Assembly: GCF_006716865.1 (NCBI RefSeq)
Contig: NZ_VFPT01000001.1
Location: forward strand, 2,909,001 to 2,973,000
Length of the DNA stretch: 64,000 nt
Direction: 5' to 3'
Source of the DNA: Roseinatronobacter monicus
GTDB lineage: Bacteria; Pseudomonadota; Alphaproteobacteria; Rhodobacterales; Rhodobacteraceae
Shown: one piece after another, positions 25,273 to 34,730 of the stretch
Layout: every line of letters begins with the position of its first letter
Numbering within the stretch: position 1 is the stretch's first letter
Position numbers and translations under genes: made by a program
Notes under the pieces: model-generated
Seen by the model: the letters and a program-made list of their open reading frames with translations, nothing else
What the model was told of the DNA's origin: nothing
Databases searched by the model: none

Positions 25273-25641
25273 TTATTTCTTCTTGCCGGCGATAGCTTTC
25301 GCCGGACCTTTGCGCGTGCGCGCATTGGTATGTGTGCGCTGACCGCGCACGGGAAGGTTGCGACGATGGCGCAGACCACGATAAGAGCCCATGTCCATCA
25401 TGCTTTTGATGTTCATCTGCACTTCGCGACGCAGGTCGCCCTCAACAGTGAAGTTTGCATCGATATGTTCACGCACAGACAGGATCTCGGCGTCGGAGAG
25501 TTCATTGACACGACGTGTCAAATCAATGCCGACAGCAGAGCAGATCTGTTCAGCCGCGTTGGGGCCGATACCATGAATATATGTCAGCGCGATTGGAACG
25601 CGCTTTCCAGTCGGGATGTTTACGCCAGCAATACGTGCCAC
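25273..25641 (-). CDS. rpsM: 30S ribosomal protein S13
   Basis: A 122-residue head protein that contacts the large subunit. It starts [22 protein letters not shown] and ends in the basic tail [11 protein letters not shown]; the [25 protein letters not shown] segment is the S13 signature. It is the first gene of the alpha operon here. A 202-base gap upstream carries a promoter-like and a terminator-like signal, listed separately. Confidence 0.97.
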   Translation of the reverse strand: MARIAGVNIPTGKRVPIALTYIHGIGPNAAEQICSAVGIDLTRRVNELSDAEILSVREHIDANFTVEGDLRREVQMNIKSMMDMGSYRGLRHRRNLPVRGQRTHTNARTRKGPAKAIAGKKK

Positions 25642-25718
25642 GCGGGAGCTTCCTTTCGTTGCGGTTCCGTAATCCCAGAACCTTTTTTCACAACACGGGC
25701 CGAATGCCCGCGTGCATC

Positions 25719-25750
25719 AAAAACAAAACACGCCCCGATCATGAGGCGCG
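25719..25750 (-). terminator. terminator-like hairpin between adk and rpsM
   Basis: On the minus strand CGCGCCTC (25743-25750) pairs with GGGGCGTG (25729-25736), two pairs being G-U, around a 6-base loop, followed by TTTTGTTTTT. It is placed to end the spc-type transcript after adk. Because the rpsM promoter candidate lies upstream of it, it may also act as an attenuator for the alpha operon. Confidence 0.65.
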
Positions 25751-25769
25751 ATTCGTCTGTCGAGAGTTT

Positions 25770-25798
25770 CGCCTAAGTCCTTTTCAAGATGACGTCAA
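25770..25798 (-). promoter_or_regulatory. promoter candidate for rpsM-rpsK-rpoA-rplQ
   Basis: TTGACG (25793-25798 on the minus strand) and TAGGCG (25770-25775) are 17 bases apart. The transcript would begin near 25763, just before the hairpin at 25729-25750, and have a leader of about 120 bases. The -10 box is weak. Confidence 0.48.
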
Positions 25799-25843
25799 GG
25801 GGCCACCTTCATCATTCGGCCAAAGCGGCTGCCACACCCCCAC

Positions 25844-26488
25844 TCAGGCGTCAAGAACGGTCTCAATCGCTTGCGAAACGGCATCCATTTCGTCCATCGC
25901 GTCCACAACATTCAGACGGTCTTTGGCGTGGTAATAGCCCAACAGCGGCGATGTCTGTTTGTAATAGGACATCAGACGCGCGCGCAATGCGTCTTCGGTG
26001 TCATCTGCGCGGCGCACAAACTCGGTGCTGCCACAAACATCGCACACACCGTCAACACGGGTCGGCCGCGTAGTATCGTGATACACCTCGCCGCAGGATG
26101 CACAGGAAAACCGCCCCGTGATCCGCGAGACGAGTGCAGCATCATCGACACGCAGCTCGATGACGTGGTCAATCTGCTCACCGCGTGCGGACAGAAGTTC
26201 CTGTAGCGCATCCGCTTGGGCCAATGTGCGCGGGAAGCCATCGAAAATAGCCCCCGCCCACTGTAGTTCGTCAAGTTTTTCGGCGATCAGACCAATAACA
26301 ATCTCATCGGTTACCAACTCACCGCGCGCCATGACCTCGGCAACCTTTACGCCCATGTCAGAGCCGGAAGCCTTGGCGTCGCGCAGCAGGTCACCCGTTG
26401 ACAGTTGAACCATACCACGTTCAACCACCAGACGCTTTGCCTGAGTGCCCTTCCCGGCACCCGGTGGGCCGATCAGAATAATGTTCAT
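25844..26488 (-). CDS. adk: adenylate kinase
   Basis: A 214-residue enzyme that equilibrates ATP + AMP with two ADP. The P-loop GPPGAGKGT is at residues 7-15 and [12 protein letters not shown] at 82-93 is the AMP-site signature. The lid carries four cysteines (129, 132, 149, 152), the zinc-binding form common in Gram-positives and many alphaproteobacteria. It overlaps secY by 4 bases, so translation is coupled. It is the last gene of the spc-type segment and is followed by a terminator-like hairpin. Confidence 0.96.
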   Translation of the reverse strand: MNIILIGPPGAGKGTQAKRLVVERGMVQLSTGDLLRDAKASGSDMGVKVAEVMARGELVTDEIVIGLIAEKLDELQWAGAIFDGFPRTLAQADALQELLSARGEQIDHVIELRVDDAALVSRITGRFSCASCGEVYHDTTRPTRVDGVCDVCGSTEFVRRADDTEDALRARLMSYYKQTSPLLGYYHAKDRLNVVDAMDEMDAVSQAIETVLDA

Positions 26489-27861
26489 CGCCGCGACGGA
26501 GCCTTTGGTTTGCCATTGGTGGTGCCCCGCTTGCGCCCCTTGCCGCGCAGCTGGGATTTCTCCAACAGCCCCTCATACTGATGTGCAACCAGATGGGATT
26601 GCACGCGGTTGATCGTGTCCATCGTCACCGACACCACAATCAGAACCGATGTGCCGCCAAAGTAGAACGGGATCGCAAGTTGCCCGCGCAGAATTTCCGG
26701 CAACAGACACACCGCCGCAAGATAGATCGCGCCAACAGTGACCAGCCGGTTCACGACGTAATCCAGATATTCCTCAGTCCGCTTGCCGGGGCGAATGCCG
26801 GGAATAAACCCGTTCTGGTTCTTGAGGTTCTCGGCCACGTCTTCGGTCTTGAACGACACATTCTGCGTGTAGAAGAATGTAAAGAACACGATCATGATGG
26901 TGAAGAACGCCAGATACGCGGGCTGACCCGGCCCGAAATAGGCCAGAACCGTCGCCATCAGATCACTTTGCGAATTGCCCGAGAAGGTTGCGACAGTTGT
27001 CGGCAACAGCAGCAGCGAGGATGCAAAGATCGCGGGAATCACGTTGGCAGGGTTCACCTTGATCGGCAGATGCGAAGCACCGCCATCAAACACTTTCATG
27101 CCAACCTGACGCCGTGGATACTGGATCGTGATCTTTCGGATCGCGCGTTCCATAAAGACCACGAAGGCAATCACCGCGACCACCATTATCATCACCCCGA
27201 TAATCACCGCCGGAGAAATGTCGCCTGTCCGCCCCTGACTGAGAAACTGCGCCAGTGCCGCGGGAAGTTCCGCAATAATGCCAACGAAGATGATCAGCGA
27301 GATCCCGTTGCCGATACCGCGCTCAGTGATCTGTTCACCCAGCCACATCAGGAACATTGTGCCGCCCACCAGCGTAATCACCACGGCAGAGCGGAAGAAC
27401 CAGCCCGGATCTGTCGCCAGATCACCGGCTTCGAGAGAAACTGCAAGACCGTAAGACTGCCCAGTTGCCAGCATGACTGTCAGATAGCGGGTGTACTGGT
27501 TCAGCTTGCGCCGCCCCATCTCGCCCTCTTTCTTCAGCTGCTTCCACGGCTCGTACATCGCGCCCACAAGCTGCACGATAATCGCAGCCGAGATGTAGGG
27601 CATGATGCCAAGGGCGAAAATGCCCATACGGCTGATCGCACCGCCCGTGAACATGTTGAGCATGCCCCCGATACCGGATGCCGCCTCGTCCATGAACTCG
27701 CGCAGCGCCAGGCCATCAATGCCCGGCACCGGAATATATGTCCCGATGCGATAAACGATCAAAAGCCCAAGCGCAAAAAAGATGCGGCGGCGCAGATCGG
27801 TGGCTTTCGCCAGCGCCCCCCAACTTGTGTTGGCGCCAAGTGAATCAGAAGCAGATGCCAT
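26485..27861 (-). CDS. secY: preprotein translocase subunit SecY
   Basis: A 458-residue inner-membrane protein with ten predicted helices forming the SecYEG channel. The first signature [10 protein letters not shown] is at about residues 41-50, and the second (IPVPGIDG to [20 protein letters not shown]) runs to about 103. The C-terminal cytoplasmic tail [19 protein letters not shown] is unusually basic and somewhat long. It follows rplO after 105 bases that hold a strong hairpin, and overlaps adk. Confidence 0.97.
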   Translation of the reverse strand: MASASDSLGANTSWGALAKATDLRRRIFFALGLLIVYRIGTYIPVPGIDGLALREFMDEAASGIGGMLNMFTGGAISRMGIFALGIMPYISAAIIVQLVGAMYEPWKQLKKEGEMGRRKLNQYTRYLTVMLATGQSYGLAVSLEAGDLATDPGWFFRSAVVITLVGGTMFLMWLGEQITERGIGNGISLIIFVGIIAELPAALAQFLSQGRTGDISPAVIIGVMIMVVAVIAFVVFMERAIRKITIQYPRRQVGMKVFDGGASHLPIKVNPANVIPAIFASSLLLLPTTVATFSGNSQSDLMATVLAYFGPGQPAYLAFFTIMIVFFTFFYTQNVSFKTEDVAENLKNQNGFIPGIRPGKRTEEYLDYVVNRLVTVGAIYLAAVCLLPEILRGQLAIPFYFGGTSVLIVVSVTMDTINRVQSHLVAHQYEGLLEKSQLRGKGRKRGTTNGKPKAPSRR

Positions 27862-27884
27862 GCGCGTCTCTCTCTGTCATGTCA

Positions 27885-27916
27885 GCGCCGCCAGACCGGG
27901 GTACGGTCGGCGGCGC
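27885..27916 (-). repeat. bulged hairpin between rplO and secY
   Basis: GCGCCGCC(A)GACCG (27885-27898) pairs with CGGTCGGCGGCGC (27904-27916) with one bulged base and a 5-base loop. It lies about 24 bases before the secY start and lacks a T-run. It may fold back over the secY ribosome site region or protect the upstream message. Confidence 0.5.
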
Positions 27917-27966
27917 GAAATCCCGTATGCGGATGATGTAAGCGGCGAAGACGCCACTCACAACCA

Positions 27967-28458
27967 TTATTCGGCTGCCGCCTCTTCCTTTTTCGCCACA
28001 GGGGCGAGGAATTCCACGGTGCCACCAGCTTTTTCAACGGCTTCGACCGCTGATTTCGACGCACCTGTAACTTGCAGGTTCACCTTTGTTGTGATCTCGC
28101 CCTTGGCAAGAACGCGCACACCGTCCAGCTTGCGGCGCACCAGACCAGAGGCCAGCAGCGCATCTTCGGTGATCGCGTTGGCCGCATCAAGCTTGCCATC
28201 CGTGATGAACTTCTCGATCAGACCAAGGTTCACAACAGCAAATGCCTTGCGGTTCGGCTTGTTGAAGCCGCGCTTTGGCAGACGCATATAGAGGGGCATC
28301 TGGCCGCCTTCATATGACTTGATCGCAACGCCGGAACGCGAGTTCTGACCCTTGATCCCGCGGCCACCCATCTTGCCCTTGCCAGAGCCGGGACCACGAC
28401 CAACACGCATACGCTTTTTGGTTGCGCCCGGATTGTCACGAATTTCATTCAGTTTCAT
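27967..28458 (-). CDS. rplO: 50S ribosomal protein L15
   Basis: A 163-residue large-subunit protein that starts [22 protein letters not shown] and carries the glycine-rich [20 protein letters not shown] segment typical of L15. The C-terminal tail KKEEAAAE is an acidic extension compared with the 144-residue E. coli protein. It lies between rpmD and secY; the 111-base gap before it holds a hairpin. Confidence 0.97.
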   Translation of the reverse strand: MKLNEIRDNPGATKKRMRVGRGPGSGKGKMGGRGIKGQNSRSGVAIKSYEGGQMPLYMRLPKRGFNKPNRKAFAVVNLGLIEKFITDGKLDAANAITEDALLASGLVRRKLDGVRVLAKGEITTKVNLQVTGASKSAVEAVEKAGGTVEFLAPVAKKEEAAAE

Positions 28459-28532
28459 GTCGCTTCTCCTTTTGCCGGAACGCCCTGCCAGCGACGGATC
28501 AGGGCAACGCGGCGATGTAATTGGACCAGATA

Positions 28533-28552
28533 GCCCCGGACGGGTCCGGGGC
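28533..28552 (-). repeat. hairpin between rpmD and rplO
   Basis: GCCCCGGA (28533-28540) pairs with TCCGGGGC (28545-28552) around a 4-base loop in the 111-base rpmD-rplO gap. No T-run follows on the minus strand, so termination is unlikely. Confidence 0.5.
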
Positions 28553-28569
28553 CACGGTATGTGTGTAGC

Positions 28570-28758
28570 TTAGCCGCGCTCTTCGATGATCTGCACCATG
28601 TGCGAGATTGAATTCACCATGCCGCGCACGGAAGGTGTATCTTCCAGCTCGCGGGTGCGGTTCATCTTATTCAGGCCCAACCCAATCAGGGTTGCGCGCT
28701 GACTGGCGGGGCGACGGATCGGCGAGCCGATCTGTTTTACGACGATGGTTTTTGCCAT
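28570..28758 (-). CDS. rpmD: 50S ribosomal protein L30
   Basis: A 62-residue large-subunit protein. [25 protein letters not shown] is the expected N-terminal half, followed by [20 protein letters not shown], where the conserved helix of L30 ends. It lies 15 bases after rpsE and before rplO, the normal spc order. L30 is missing from some lineages but regular in alphaproteobacteria. Confidence 0.95.
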   Translation of the reverse strand: MAKTIVVKQIGSPIRRPASQRATLIGLGLNKMNRTRELEDTPSVRGMVNSISHMVQIIEERG

Positions 28759-28773
28759 GACTCTGTGCTCCCC

Positions 28774-29328
28774 TTACGCGTCTACTGTTTCGGCTTCGGG
28801 TTTGCGCAGGATATCCGCAACCTTCTTGCCGCGACGCTGTGCCACCTGACGTGGGCTGGAAGATGCACGCAGCGCGTCGAATGTAGCCCGAACCATGTTG
28901 TAGGGGTTCTGGCTGCCTTGCGACTTTGCCACGACATCTTGCAGGCCCAGCATCTCGAACACAGCGCGCATCGGACCACCGGCAATAATACCAGTCCCCG
29001 GAACGGCTGTGCGCATGATCACCTTGCCTGCGCCATGACGCCCTTCGATGTCATGATGCAGCGTGCGGCCATCGCGCAGCGGCACCCGGATCATCTGGCG
29101 CTTGGCCTGCTCGGTTGCCTTGCGAATCGCCTCGGGCACTTCTTTCGCCTTGCCCTTGCCGAAGCCCACACGCCCGCGCTGATCGCCAACCACAACGAGT
29201 GCTGCAAAGCCGAAGCGTTTGCCGCCTTTCACGGTTTTCGACACACGGTTGATCGCGACCAGACGATCGGCGAATTCCGGGTTGTCGTCGCGCTCGCGGC
29301 GGTCCCGGCGGTTATCTCTTTCTGCCAT
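28774..29328 (-). CDS. rpsE: 30S ribosomal protein S5
   Basis: A 184-residue small-subunit protein. The N-terminal double-stranded RNA-binding part with [23 protein letters not shown] (about residues 26-48) and the C-terminal domain with the [16 protein letters not shown] segment near 122-137 are diagnostic. It is involved in decoding fidelity and mRNA entry. The charged N-terminal leader ([16 protein letters not shown]) is longer than in E. coli. It follows rplR by 10 bases. Confidence 0.97.
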   Translation of the reverse strand: MAERDNRRDRRERDDNPEFADRLVAINRVSKTVKGGKRFGFAALVVVGDQRGRVGFGKGKAKEVPEAIRKATEQAKRQMIRVPLRDGRTLHHDIEGRHGAGKVIMRTAVPGTGIIAGGPMRAVFEMLGLQDVVAKSQGSQNPYNMVRATFDALRASSSPRQVAQRRGKKVADILRKPEAETVDA

Positions 29329-29338
29329 AATCGTCTCC

Positions 29339-29698
29339 TCAGAACTTCAGGCCGCCTTCACGCGCAGCATCGGCCAGAGCCTTTACTTTGCCGTGAAAGT
29401 GAAAGCCGCCACGATCGAAATAGCATTCCTCGACGCCGGCGGCTTTCGCACGTTCGGCAATCGCGGCACCAATCTTGGTGGCTGCGTCCTTGTTGTTGGT
29501 GCCTGCCAACCCGAAATCCTTTTCGAGTGTCGAGGCCGAAGCCAAGGTTACACCATTCGCGTCGTCGATCAGCTGAACGCTGATGTTCTTGTTCGAGCGG
29601 TGAACCGACAGGCGCGCACGCCCATTGGCCGTTTTCTTGATCTTGTTCCGTACGCGCAAGCGGCGTTTCTGGAACAGCTTTTGCTTTGTGTTCGCCAT
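29339..29698 (-). CDS. rplR: 50S ribosomal protein L18
   Basis: A 119-residue protein that binds 5S rRNA in the central protuberance with L5. The N-terminus is basic ([18 protein letters not shown]), [18 protein letters not shown] is the conserved centre and the C-terminus [19 protein letters not shown] matches the family end. It lies 11 bases after rplF and 10 before rpsE. Confidence 0.96.
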   Translation of the reverse strand: MANTKQKLFQKRRLRVRNKIKKTANGRARLSVHRSNKNISVQLIDDANGVTLASASTLEKDFGLAGTNNKDAATKIGAAIAERAKAAGVEECYFDRGGFHFHGKVKALADAAREGGLKF

Positions 29699-29709
29699 CT
29701 GTCGCGCCC

Positions 29710-30243
29710 TTACTTCTTCTTGCCTTCCTTACGGAAGATATATTCATCCTTGTAGCGGATACCTTTGCCCTTATAGGGTTCAGGCGAACGCCACTTGCGG
29801 ATATTCGCAGCACATTCCCCAACAGCCTGCTGGTCCATGCCTTCGACAATGATCTCGGTCTGCTTCGGAACCGTCACAGAAATGCCCTCAGGCACTGTAA
29901 AGATCACTTCGTGGCTGTACCCTAGCGACAGCTTCAGGTCTTTGCCCTGCATCGCAGCACGGTAACCAACGCCGACCAGTTCAAGCTCTTTCTTGAACCC
30001 GTCGGTCACACCCTGCGCAAGGTTCGCAACCATCGAGCGGGTCATGCCCCACTGCTGGCGCGCACGCTTGGACAGGCCGCGCGGCTTGACCGAGACCACA
30101 TTGCCATCAAGAATGATATCCACATCGTCACCAGCGGTGAAGCTGCGGACGCCTTTTGGACCCTTGACCTCGATGGTCTGGCCCTTGACCTGCGCCGATA
30201 CGCCCGTGGGCAGTTCGACAGGCTTTTTGCCAATACGAGACAT
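29710..30243 (-). CDS. rplF: 50S ribosomal protein L6
   Basis: A 177-residue large-subunit protein starting [15 protein letters not shown]. It consists of two similar alpha/beta halves (about residues 1-82 and 83-177), and the signature [14 protein letters not shown] is at about 154-167. It lies near the factor-binding site. It follows rpsH by 11 bases in standard spc order. Confidence 0.97.
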   Translation of the reverse strand: MSRIGKKPVELPTGVSAQVKGQTIEVKGPKGVRSFTAGDDVDIILDGNVVSVKPRGLSKRARQQWGMTRSMVANLAQGVTDGFKKELELVGVGYRAAMQGKDLKLSLGYSHEVIFTVPEGISVTVPKQTEIIVEGMDQQAVGECAANIRKWRSPEPYKGKGIRYKDEYIFRKEGKKK

Positions 30244-30254
30244 CTCAGCCCTCC

Positions 30255-30650
30255 TCAGAACACACGGCAGAGCACTTCGCCGCCGACATTGGCTGCGCGT
30301 GCGCTTGCATCGGACATGACACCCTTGGGTGTCGAGACCACCGAAATACCCAGACCATTGCGGATCTGCGGGATTTCACGAACACCGGAATAGACGCGCC
30401 GACCGGGGGTCGAGATGCGCTTCAACTCGCGGATCGCGGGGTGGCCATCAGCGTATTTCAGGCTGATTTCCAGCTCCGCATGACCGGAGTCAACAGTCGC
30501 ATGCTCGTAGCCACGGATGTAGCCTTCGTCTTTCAGCACATCCAGAACCCAAGCGCGAAGCTTGGACGCAGGGGTGCGTACGGTTGACTTGCCGCGCATC
30601 TGCGCGTTGCGGATGCGGGTCAGCATATCGCCGAGAGGATCGTTCATCAT
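30255..30650 (-). CDS. rpsH: 30S ribosomal protein S8
   Basis: A 131-residue protein that binds helix 21 of 16S rRNA and, in enterics, represses the spc operon by binding its message. It starts [19 protein letters not shown] and ends [31 protein letters not shown], the conserved C-terminal domain. An extra methionine precedes the usual start (MMND). Whether it also controls its operon here cannot be read from sequence. Confidence 0.96.
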   Translation of the reverse strand: MMNDPLGDMLTRIRNAQMRGKSTVRTPASKLRAWVLDVLKDEGYIRGYEHATVDSGHAELEISLKYADGHPAIRELKRISTPGRRVYSGVREIPQIRNGLGISVVSTPKGVMSDASARAANVGGEVLCRVF

Positions 30651-30662
30651 CTTGCGATCTCC

Positions 30663-30968
30663 TTACCAGCTCGACTTGACCATGCCCGGAATCTGACCCT
30701 TAGAGGCCAGATCACGCAACGCGATCCGCGAAAGTTTCAGTTTACGATAGTAGGCCTTTGGACGACCTGTCAGCTGGCAGCGGTTGTGCAAGCGCGTCTC
30801 GGACGAGTTGCGCGGCAGCTGTGCCAGTTTCAGGTTCGCTTTGAAACGCTCTTCCATCGGGCGTTCGGCATCGGCAGCGATAGCTTTCAGCTCAGCACGC
30901 TTGGAGGCATATTTTGCCACCAGCTTCTGACGCTTCTTTTCGCGCTCGACCATTGCTTTTTTAGCCAT
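30663..30968 (-). CDS. rpsN: 30S ribosomal protein S14
   Basis: A 101-residue S14 of the long, zinc-free type: the CxxC pairs of the short form are absent. The core [39 protein letters not shown] is the S14 signature. It sits in the head of the small subunit. It lies between rplE and rpsH, as usual. Confidence 0.96.
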   Translation of the reverse strand: MAKKAMVEREKKRQKLVAKYASKRAELKAIAADAERPMEERFKANLKLAQLPRNSSETRLHNRCQLTGRPKAYYRKLKLSRIALRDLASKGQIPGMVKSSW

Positions 30969-30987
30969 TTGATCTCTCCCTTTCGCG

Positions 30988-31548
30988 TCAGCTGGTGAAC
31001 GGCATGTTGAAAGCTTTCAACAGCGCTTTGGCTTCGGCGTCGGTTTTCGCGGTGGTGCAGATGATCACATCCATACCCCACATCTCATCGATCTGATCGA
31101 AGTTGATTTCGGGGAATACGATGTGTTCCTTGATGCCCATGGCATAGTTGCCATTGCCGTCAAAGGACGAACCCTTCACACCGCGGAAGTCGCGCACGCG
31201 CGGCAGGGCGACGGTGATCAGACGGTCAAGGAATTCATACATGCGCTCACCACGCAGGGTGACTTTCACACCCAGAGGCATTTCTTCCCGAACGCGGAAA
31301 CCCGCGATGGAATTACGCGCCTTGGTGATCACGGCTTTCTGGCCAGCAATCGCAGTCAAGTCAGCTTGCGCCGATTTGATCTTCTTGCTGTCCTTCACGG
31401 CTTCGCCGATGCCCATATTCAGCACGATCTTGTCGAGCTTCGGGATCATCATGTCGTTCTTGTAGCCGAACTCTTCTTTCAGCGCCGGACGCACTTCGTC
31501 TTTGTAGACCGTGCGCAAACGAGGGATGTAGGTTGCTACGTCAAGCAT
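30988..31548 (-). CDS. rplE: 50S ribosomal protein L5
   Basis: A 186-residue protein that binds 5S rRNA and contacts the small-subunit head via bridge B1b. [18 protein letters not shown] is at about residues 35-52, and [25 protein letters not shown] at about 80-104. The start overlaps the rplX stop by 1 base, so the two are coupled. The end [26 protein letters not shown] is normal. Confidence 0.97.
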   Translation of the reverse strand: MLDVATYIPRLRTVYKDEVRPALKEEFGYKNDMMIPKLDKIVLNMGIGEAVKDSKKIKSAQADLTAIAGQKAVITKARNSIAGFRVREEMPLGVKVTLRGERMYEFLDRLITVALPRVRDFRGVKGSSFDGNGNYAMGIKEHIVFPEINFDQIDEMWGMDVIICTTAKTDAEAKALLKAFNMPFTS

Positions 31549-31853
31549 CAGATCGCCTCCCCGGTTGTCTTGGCGAAACGCACTTTCTTGTCGTCTTCCA
31601 TGCGAAAACCGACGCGCGTTGCCTTGCCATTGCCATCGACCAAAGCCAGATTCGACAGTTGGATCGGCATCGCCTGTGGCAGGCGGCCGCCCTGGCTTTG
31701 CTGAGTCTGCTTTGTATGGCGGATCGAGATGTTCAGGCCATTTACGACGGCCTTGTTCTCCGCAGGCATTACACGGTCGATTTCACCGGTCTTGCCCTTG
31801 TCCTTGCCCGTCAAAACGATGACCTTGTCACCTTTTTTGAGTTTTGCAGCCAT
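31548..31853 (-). CDS. rplX: 50S ribosomal protein L24
   Basis: A 101-residue KOW-domain protein that starts assembly of the large subunit. The KOW motif [19 protein letters not shown] is at about residues 7-25. It shares 1 base with the ends of rplN and rplE (TAATG-type junctions), showing tight coupling. Confidence 0.96.
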   Translation of the reverse strand: MAAKLKKGDKVIVLTGKDKGKTGEIDRVMPAENKAVVNGLNISIRHTKQTQQSQGGRLPQAMPIQLSNLALVDGNGKATRVGFRMEDDKKVRFAKTTGEAI

Positions 31854-32221
31854 TACAGCACCTCCGGAGCGAGCGAGATGATCTTCATGAAGTTCTTCGC
31901 GCGAAGCTCACGCACTACCGGCCCGAAGATACGGGTGCCGACAGGCTCGCCAGTGTTGTTCAGAATGACCGCAGCATTGCGGTCGAAGCGAATGGCAGTG
32001 CCATCCTCGCGCCGCACTTCTTTTGCGGTACGCACAACGACTGCTTTGCGCACGTCGCCTTTTTTAACGCGGCCTTTAGGAATTGCTTCCTTGACCGATA
32101 CAACGATGATGTCGCCCACGGACGCGTAACGCCGCTTGGACCCACCGAGGACCTTGATGCACTGAACTCGGCGTGCGCCAGAGTTGTCAGCTACATCCAG
32201 ATTGGTCTGCATCTGGATCAT
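31853..32221 (-). CDS. rplN: 50S ribosomal protein L14
   Basis: A 122-residue, highly conserved large-subunit protein that starts [20 protein letters not shown] and contains [22 protein letters not shown]. It forms part of bridge B8 and contacts factors such as RsfS. In E. coli it begins the spc operon; here it follows rpsQ with only 61 bases between and I see no strong promoter. Confidence 0.97.
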   Translation of the reverse strand: MIQMQTNLDVADNSGARRVQCIKVLGGSKRRYASVGDIIVVSVKEAIPKGRVKKGDVRKAVVVRTAKEVRREDGTAIRFDRNAAVILNNTGEPVGTRIFGPVVRELRAKNFMKIISLAPEVL

Positions 32222-32282
32222 TAGGTTTCTCCCGACCTTTGGGCATCATGCCCAGGGTTTCGATAAGACTGAGGGGCCAGGT

Positions 32283-32522
32283 TTACGCTTGCGCGTCGAC
32301 CAGAACCTCCCAGCGTTTCGTTTTCGAAATCGGTGCACATTCGACAATGCGAACTGTATCACCAACCTTGAACTGGTTCAGCGGGTCGTGGGCACGGTAC
32401 TTCTTCGTGCTACGAACCGTTTTCTTCATCATTGGGTGCGTGAAGCGGCGTTCGACCAGAACCGTTACGGTCTGCTCATTCTTATCGCTCGTCACCTTGC
32501 CTTGCAAAATGCGTTTGGGCAT
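32283..32522 (-). CDS. rpsQ: 30S ribosomal protein S17
   Basis: A 79-residue OB-fold protein of the small-subunit body. [23 protein letters not shown] and the [19 protein letters not shown] segment are typical. It follows rpmC by 11 bases. It ends what would be the S10 operon in E. coli, but here no terminator follows it. Confidence 0.96.
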   Translation of the reverse strand: MPKRILQGKVTSDKNEQTVTVLVERRFTHPMMKKTVRSTKKYRAHDPLNQFKVGDTVRIVECAPISKTKRWEVLVDAQA

Positions 32523-32533
32523 GGCCTGGCTCC

Positions 32534-32743
32534 TTAATTCGCCGCCGCGACGCGGGCTTTTTCGTTGAGGATGGTCGAAACGCGTGCAGCGTCACGACGG
32601 ATTTTGCGGATACGGGCTGTGTTGTCCAGCTGGTTGGTCGCCTTTTGGAAGCGCAGATTGAACGCTTCTTTCTTCAGCGACACCAGCTCATCACGCAGCT
32701 GATCCGGGGTCTTGTTACGCAGATCTTCGGCTTTCATGGCCAT
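32534..32743 (-). CDS. rpmC: 50S ribosomal protein L29
   Basis: A 69-residue, two-helix protein near the exit tunnel that helps dock SRP and trigger factor. [31 protein letters not shown] is the family N-terminal helix. A ribosome site (GAAGGAAAT on the minus strand) is close upstream. It is the first gene after the terminator/promoter region at 32744-32928. Confidence 0.95.
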   Translation of the reverse strand: MAMKAEDLRNKTPDQLRDELVSLKKEAFNLRFQKATNQLDNTARIRKIRRDAARVSTILNEKARVAAAN

Positions 32744-32821
32744 TTCCTTCAGTCAACATTCACCGGAGAGCCCCCTGTAACAGGGTCACCCTGATTCCCG
32801 GCGGAGTATGGATGAGCGCGT

Positions 32822-32850
32822 CGTATAGGCGGGATACGTTCAATTGGCAA
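32822..32850 (-). promoter_or_regulatory. internal promoter before rpmC
   Basis: On the minus strand TTGCCA (32845-32850) and TATACG (32822-32827) are exactly 17 bases apart, just downstream of the terminator-like hairpin behind rplP. Transcription would start near 32815 and give a leader of about 70 bases with a small CCCTG/CAGGG hairpin (32773-32785). Confidence 0.55.
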
Positions 32851-32859
32851 GTATCCTGC

Positions 32860-32899
32860 GGAAAAAGAATATGTCCCGGCCTGAGCCAAGCCGGGACAT
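32860..32899 (-). terminator. terminator-like hairpin after rplP
   Basis: A 10-base-pair stem, ATGTCCCGGC (32871-32880) with GCCGGGACAT (32890-32899), lies 30 bases after the rplP stop. Read on the minus strand it continues into ATTCTTTTTC, a T-rich tail starting just after the stem. It may end or dampen transcription between rplP and rpmC. Confidence 0.65.
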
Positions 32900-32928
32900 G
32901 CTGTCTGTTAGAGGTCAGCGCAGTGCGC

Positions 32929-33342
32929 TTACCAGTCCTCGCGTGCAACGACGCGGGTCTTGATAGGCAGTTTCATCGCTGCCAGACGCAGAGCTTCGCG
33001 TGCGATAACGTCATTGACGCCATCAATCTCGAACATCACGCGGCCCGGCTTGACCTTGGCGGCCCAGAAATCGACCGAGCCTTTACCTTTACCCATCCGC
33101 ACTTCGGTCGGTTTTGACGTGACCGGAACATCGGGGAAAATACGAATCCAGACGCGACCCTGACGCTTCATGTGGCGTGTCATGGCACGGCGTGCAGCTT
33201 CGATCTGGCGTGCGGTAATCCGCTCCGGCTCGACAGCTTTCAGACCATAGCTGCCAAAGTTCAGGTCAAACCCGCCCTTTGCTTCGCCATGAATGCGGCC
33301 TTTGTGCTGTTTGCGGAACTTCGTCCGTTTTGGTTGCAACAT
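32929..33342 (-). CDS. rplP: 50S ribosomal protein L16
   Basis: A 137-residue large-subunit protein close to the A site. It starts [16 protein letters not shown], and [24 protein letters not shown] (about residues 81-104) is the L16 signature. It follows rpsC by 21 bases. A terminator-like hairpin and a new promoter lie between it and rpmC, so it may be the last gene of an upstream transcription unit. Confidence 0.97.
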   Translation of the reverse strand: MLQPKRTKFRKQHKGRIHGEAKGGFDLNFGSYGLKAVEPERITARQIEAARRAMTRHMKRQGRVWIRIFPDVPVTSKPTEVRMGKGKGSVDFWAAKVKPGRVMFEIDGVNDVIAREALRLAAMKLPIKTRVVAREDW

Positions 33343-33363
33343 GGTGTCTCTCCTTCAGTCGGA

Positions 33364-34065
33364 TCAGCGACGCGGGCGCTGTGCGCCGCCGCTGTCCTGA
33401 AGTTCCTGATGCCGGCGGTCATGGGCTTGCGGATCATGTTCCATGATCTCACCCTTGAAGATCCAGACCTTCACACCGATGATCCCGTACGCGGTCTTGG
33501 CTTCGCAATGGGCGTGATCGATGTCGGCGCGCAGCGTGTGCAGCGGAACTCGACCTTCACGGTACCATTCTGTCCGCGCAATCTCTGCGCCGCCCAGACG
33601 GCCCGCAAGATTGACCCGGATACCCAAGGCACCCATGCGCATAGCGTTCTGAACAGAGCGCTTCATCGCACGACGGAAGCTGACACGACGTTCCAGCTGC
33701 TGGCAGATGCTCTCGGCCACCAGTTGGGCGTCCAGCTCGGGTTTGCGCACTTCAATGATGTTGAGGTGCAGGTCCGAGTCGGTGAGGTTGGCAAGCTTCT
33801 TGCGCAGCGTCTCGATATCCGCGCCTTTCTTGCCAATGATCACACCGGGACGTGCAGTGTGGATTGTCACACGGCACTTTTTGTGCGGACGCTCGATGAT
33901 GACACGGCTGATACCGGCCTGCTTGCACTCATCATTGATGAATTCGCGGATCTTGAGATCCTCAAGCAGCAGATTGCCGTAGTCTTTGCTTTCCGCGAAC
34001 CAGCGGCTGTCCCAGGTGCGATTCACCTGAAGGCGCATGCCAATCGGATTGACCTTCTGACCCAT
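33364..34065 (-). CDS. rpsC: 30S ribosomal protein S3
   Basis: A 233-residue protein at the mRNA entry. The KH domain is at about residues 38-108 with [17 protein letters not shown] as the nucleic-acid loop, and the C-terminal domain with [31 protein letters not shown] follows. The tail ending in GGAQRPRR is basic. It overlaps rplV by 1 base. Confidence 0.97.
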   Translation of the reverse strand: MGQKVNPIGMRLQVNRTWDSRWFAESKDYGNLLLEDLKIREFINDECKQAGISRVIIERPHKKCRVTIHTARPGVIIGKKGADIETLRKKLANLTDSDLHLNIIEVRKPELDAQLVAESICQQLERRVSFRRAMKRSVQNAMRMGALGIRVNLAGRLGGAEIARTEWYREGRVPLHTLRADIDHAHCEAKTAYGIIGVKVWIFKGEIMEHDPQAHDRRHQELQDSGGAQRPRR

Positions 34066-34445
34066 TATGCTTGCTCCTCGACCTGGCGAACCTTGATGGT
34101 CAGCTCTGAAAACGGCTTCATGATCTTGCCGAACCGGCCCCGCGCACGTGGACGGCCACGCTTCAGGACCAGGTTCTTGCCAACCCAGGCTTCTGCGACG
34201 ACGAGTTCGTCCACATCCAGCCCGTGGTTGTTTTCAGCATTGGCAATCGCCGATTGCAGACATTTTTTGACGTCGCCTGCAATGCGCTTTTTCGAGAAGG
34301 TCAGGTCCGTCAGGGCCTTGTCTACCTTCTTGCCGCGGATCATGGCCGCAACAAGATTTAGCTTCTGCGGCGAAGTGCGCAGCATGCGCGTCTTGGCCAT
34401 AGCCTCGTTATCGGCCACGCGGCGCGGATTTGTCTCTTTACCCAT
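34065..34445 (-). CDS. rplV: 50S ribosomal protein L22
   Basis: A 126-residue protein whose beta-hairpin lines the exit tunnel. The hairpin segment with [22 protein letters not shown] is at about residues 97-118, and [19 protein letters not shown] near 23-41 is a family mark. The first 15 residues form an alphaproteobacterial extension. It follows rpsS by 3 bases and overlaps rpsC by 1 base. Confidence 0.97.
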   Translation of the reverse strand: MGKETNPRRVADNEAMAKTRMLRTSPQKLNLVAAMIRGKKVDKALTDLTFSKKRIAGDVKKCLQSAIANAENNHGLDVDELVVAEAWVGKNLVLKRGRPRARGRFGKIMKPFSELTIKVRQVEEQA

Positions 34446-34448
34446 GGC

Positions 34449-34727
34449 TTATTTCCGTTTCGCTTTTTTGTCGGCTGCGTGACCGTAATAGGTCCGCGTC
34501 GGTGAATACTCACCGAACTTCTGGCCGATCATGTCCTCGGTCACATTGACAGGAATATGCTTCTTGCCATTATACACACCGAACGTCAGGCCCACAAACT
34601 GGGGCAGGATCGTCGAGCGGCGTGACCAGATCTTGATAACTTCATTGCGACCCGAATCGCGTGATTTCTCAGCCTTTTTCAAGACGTAAGCATCAACGAA
34701 AGGGCCCTTCCAAACTGAACGTGCCAT
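34449..34727 (-). CDS. rpsS: 30S ribosomal protein S19
   Basis: A 92-residue head protein that binds 16S rRNA with S13. [20 protein letters not shown] and [25 protein letters not shown] are diagnostic, and the end [11 protein letters not shown] is the basic tail. It lies 3 bases after rplB and 3 before rplV. Confidence 0.97.
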   Translation of the reverse strand: MARSVWKGPFVDAYVLKKAEKSRDSGRNEVIKIWSRRSTILPQFVGLTFGVYNGKKHIPVNVTEDMIGQKFGEYSPTRTYYGHAADKKAKRK

Positions 34728-34730
34728 GGA

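Noticed and set aside
32760..32948. A 62-codon minus-strand frame in the rplP-rpmC gap as a small gene
   Set aside because: It overlaps the end of rplP, covers the terminator hairpin and promoter boxes, and has no similarity to a ribosomal or other known protein.
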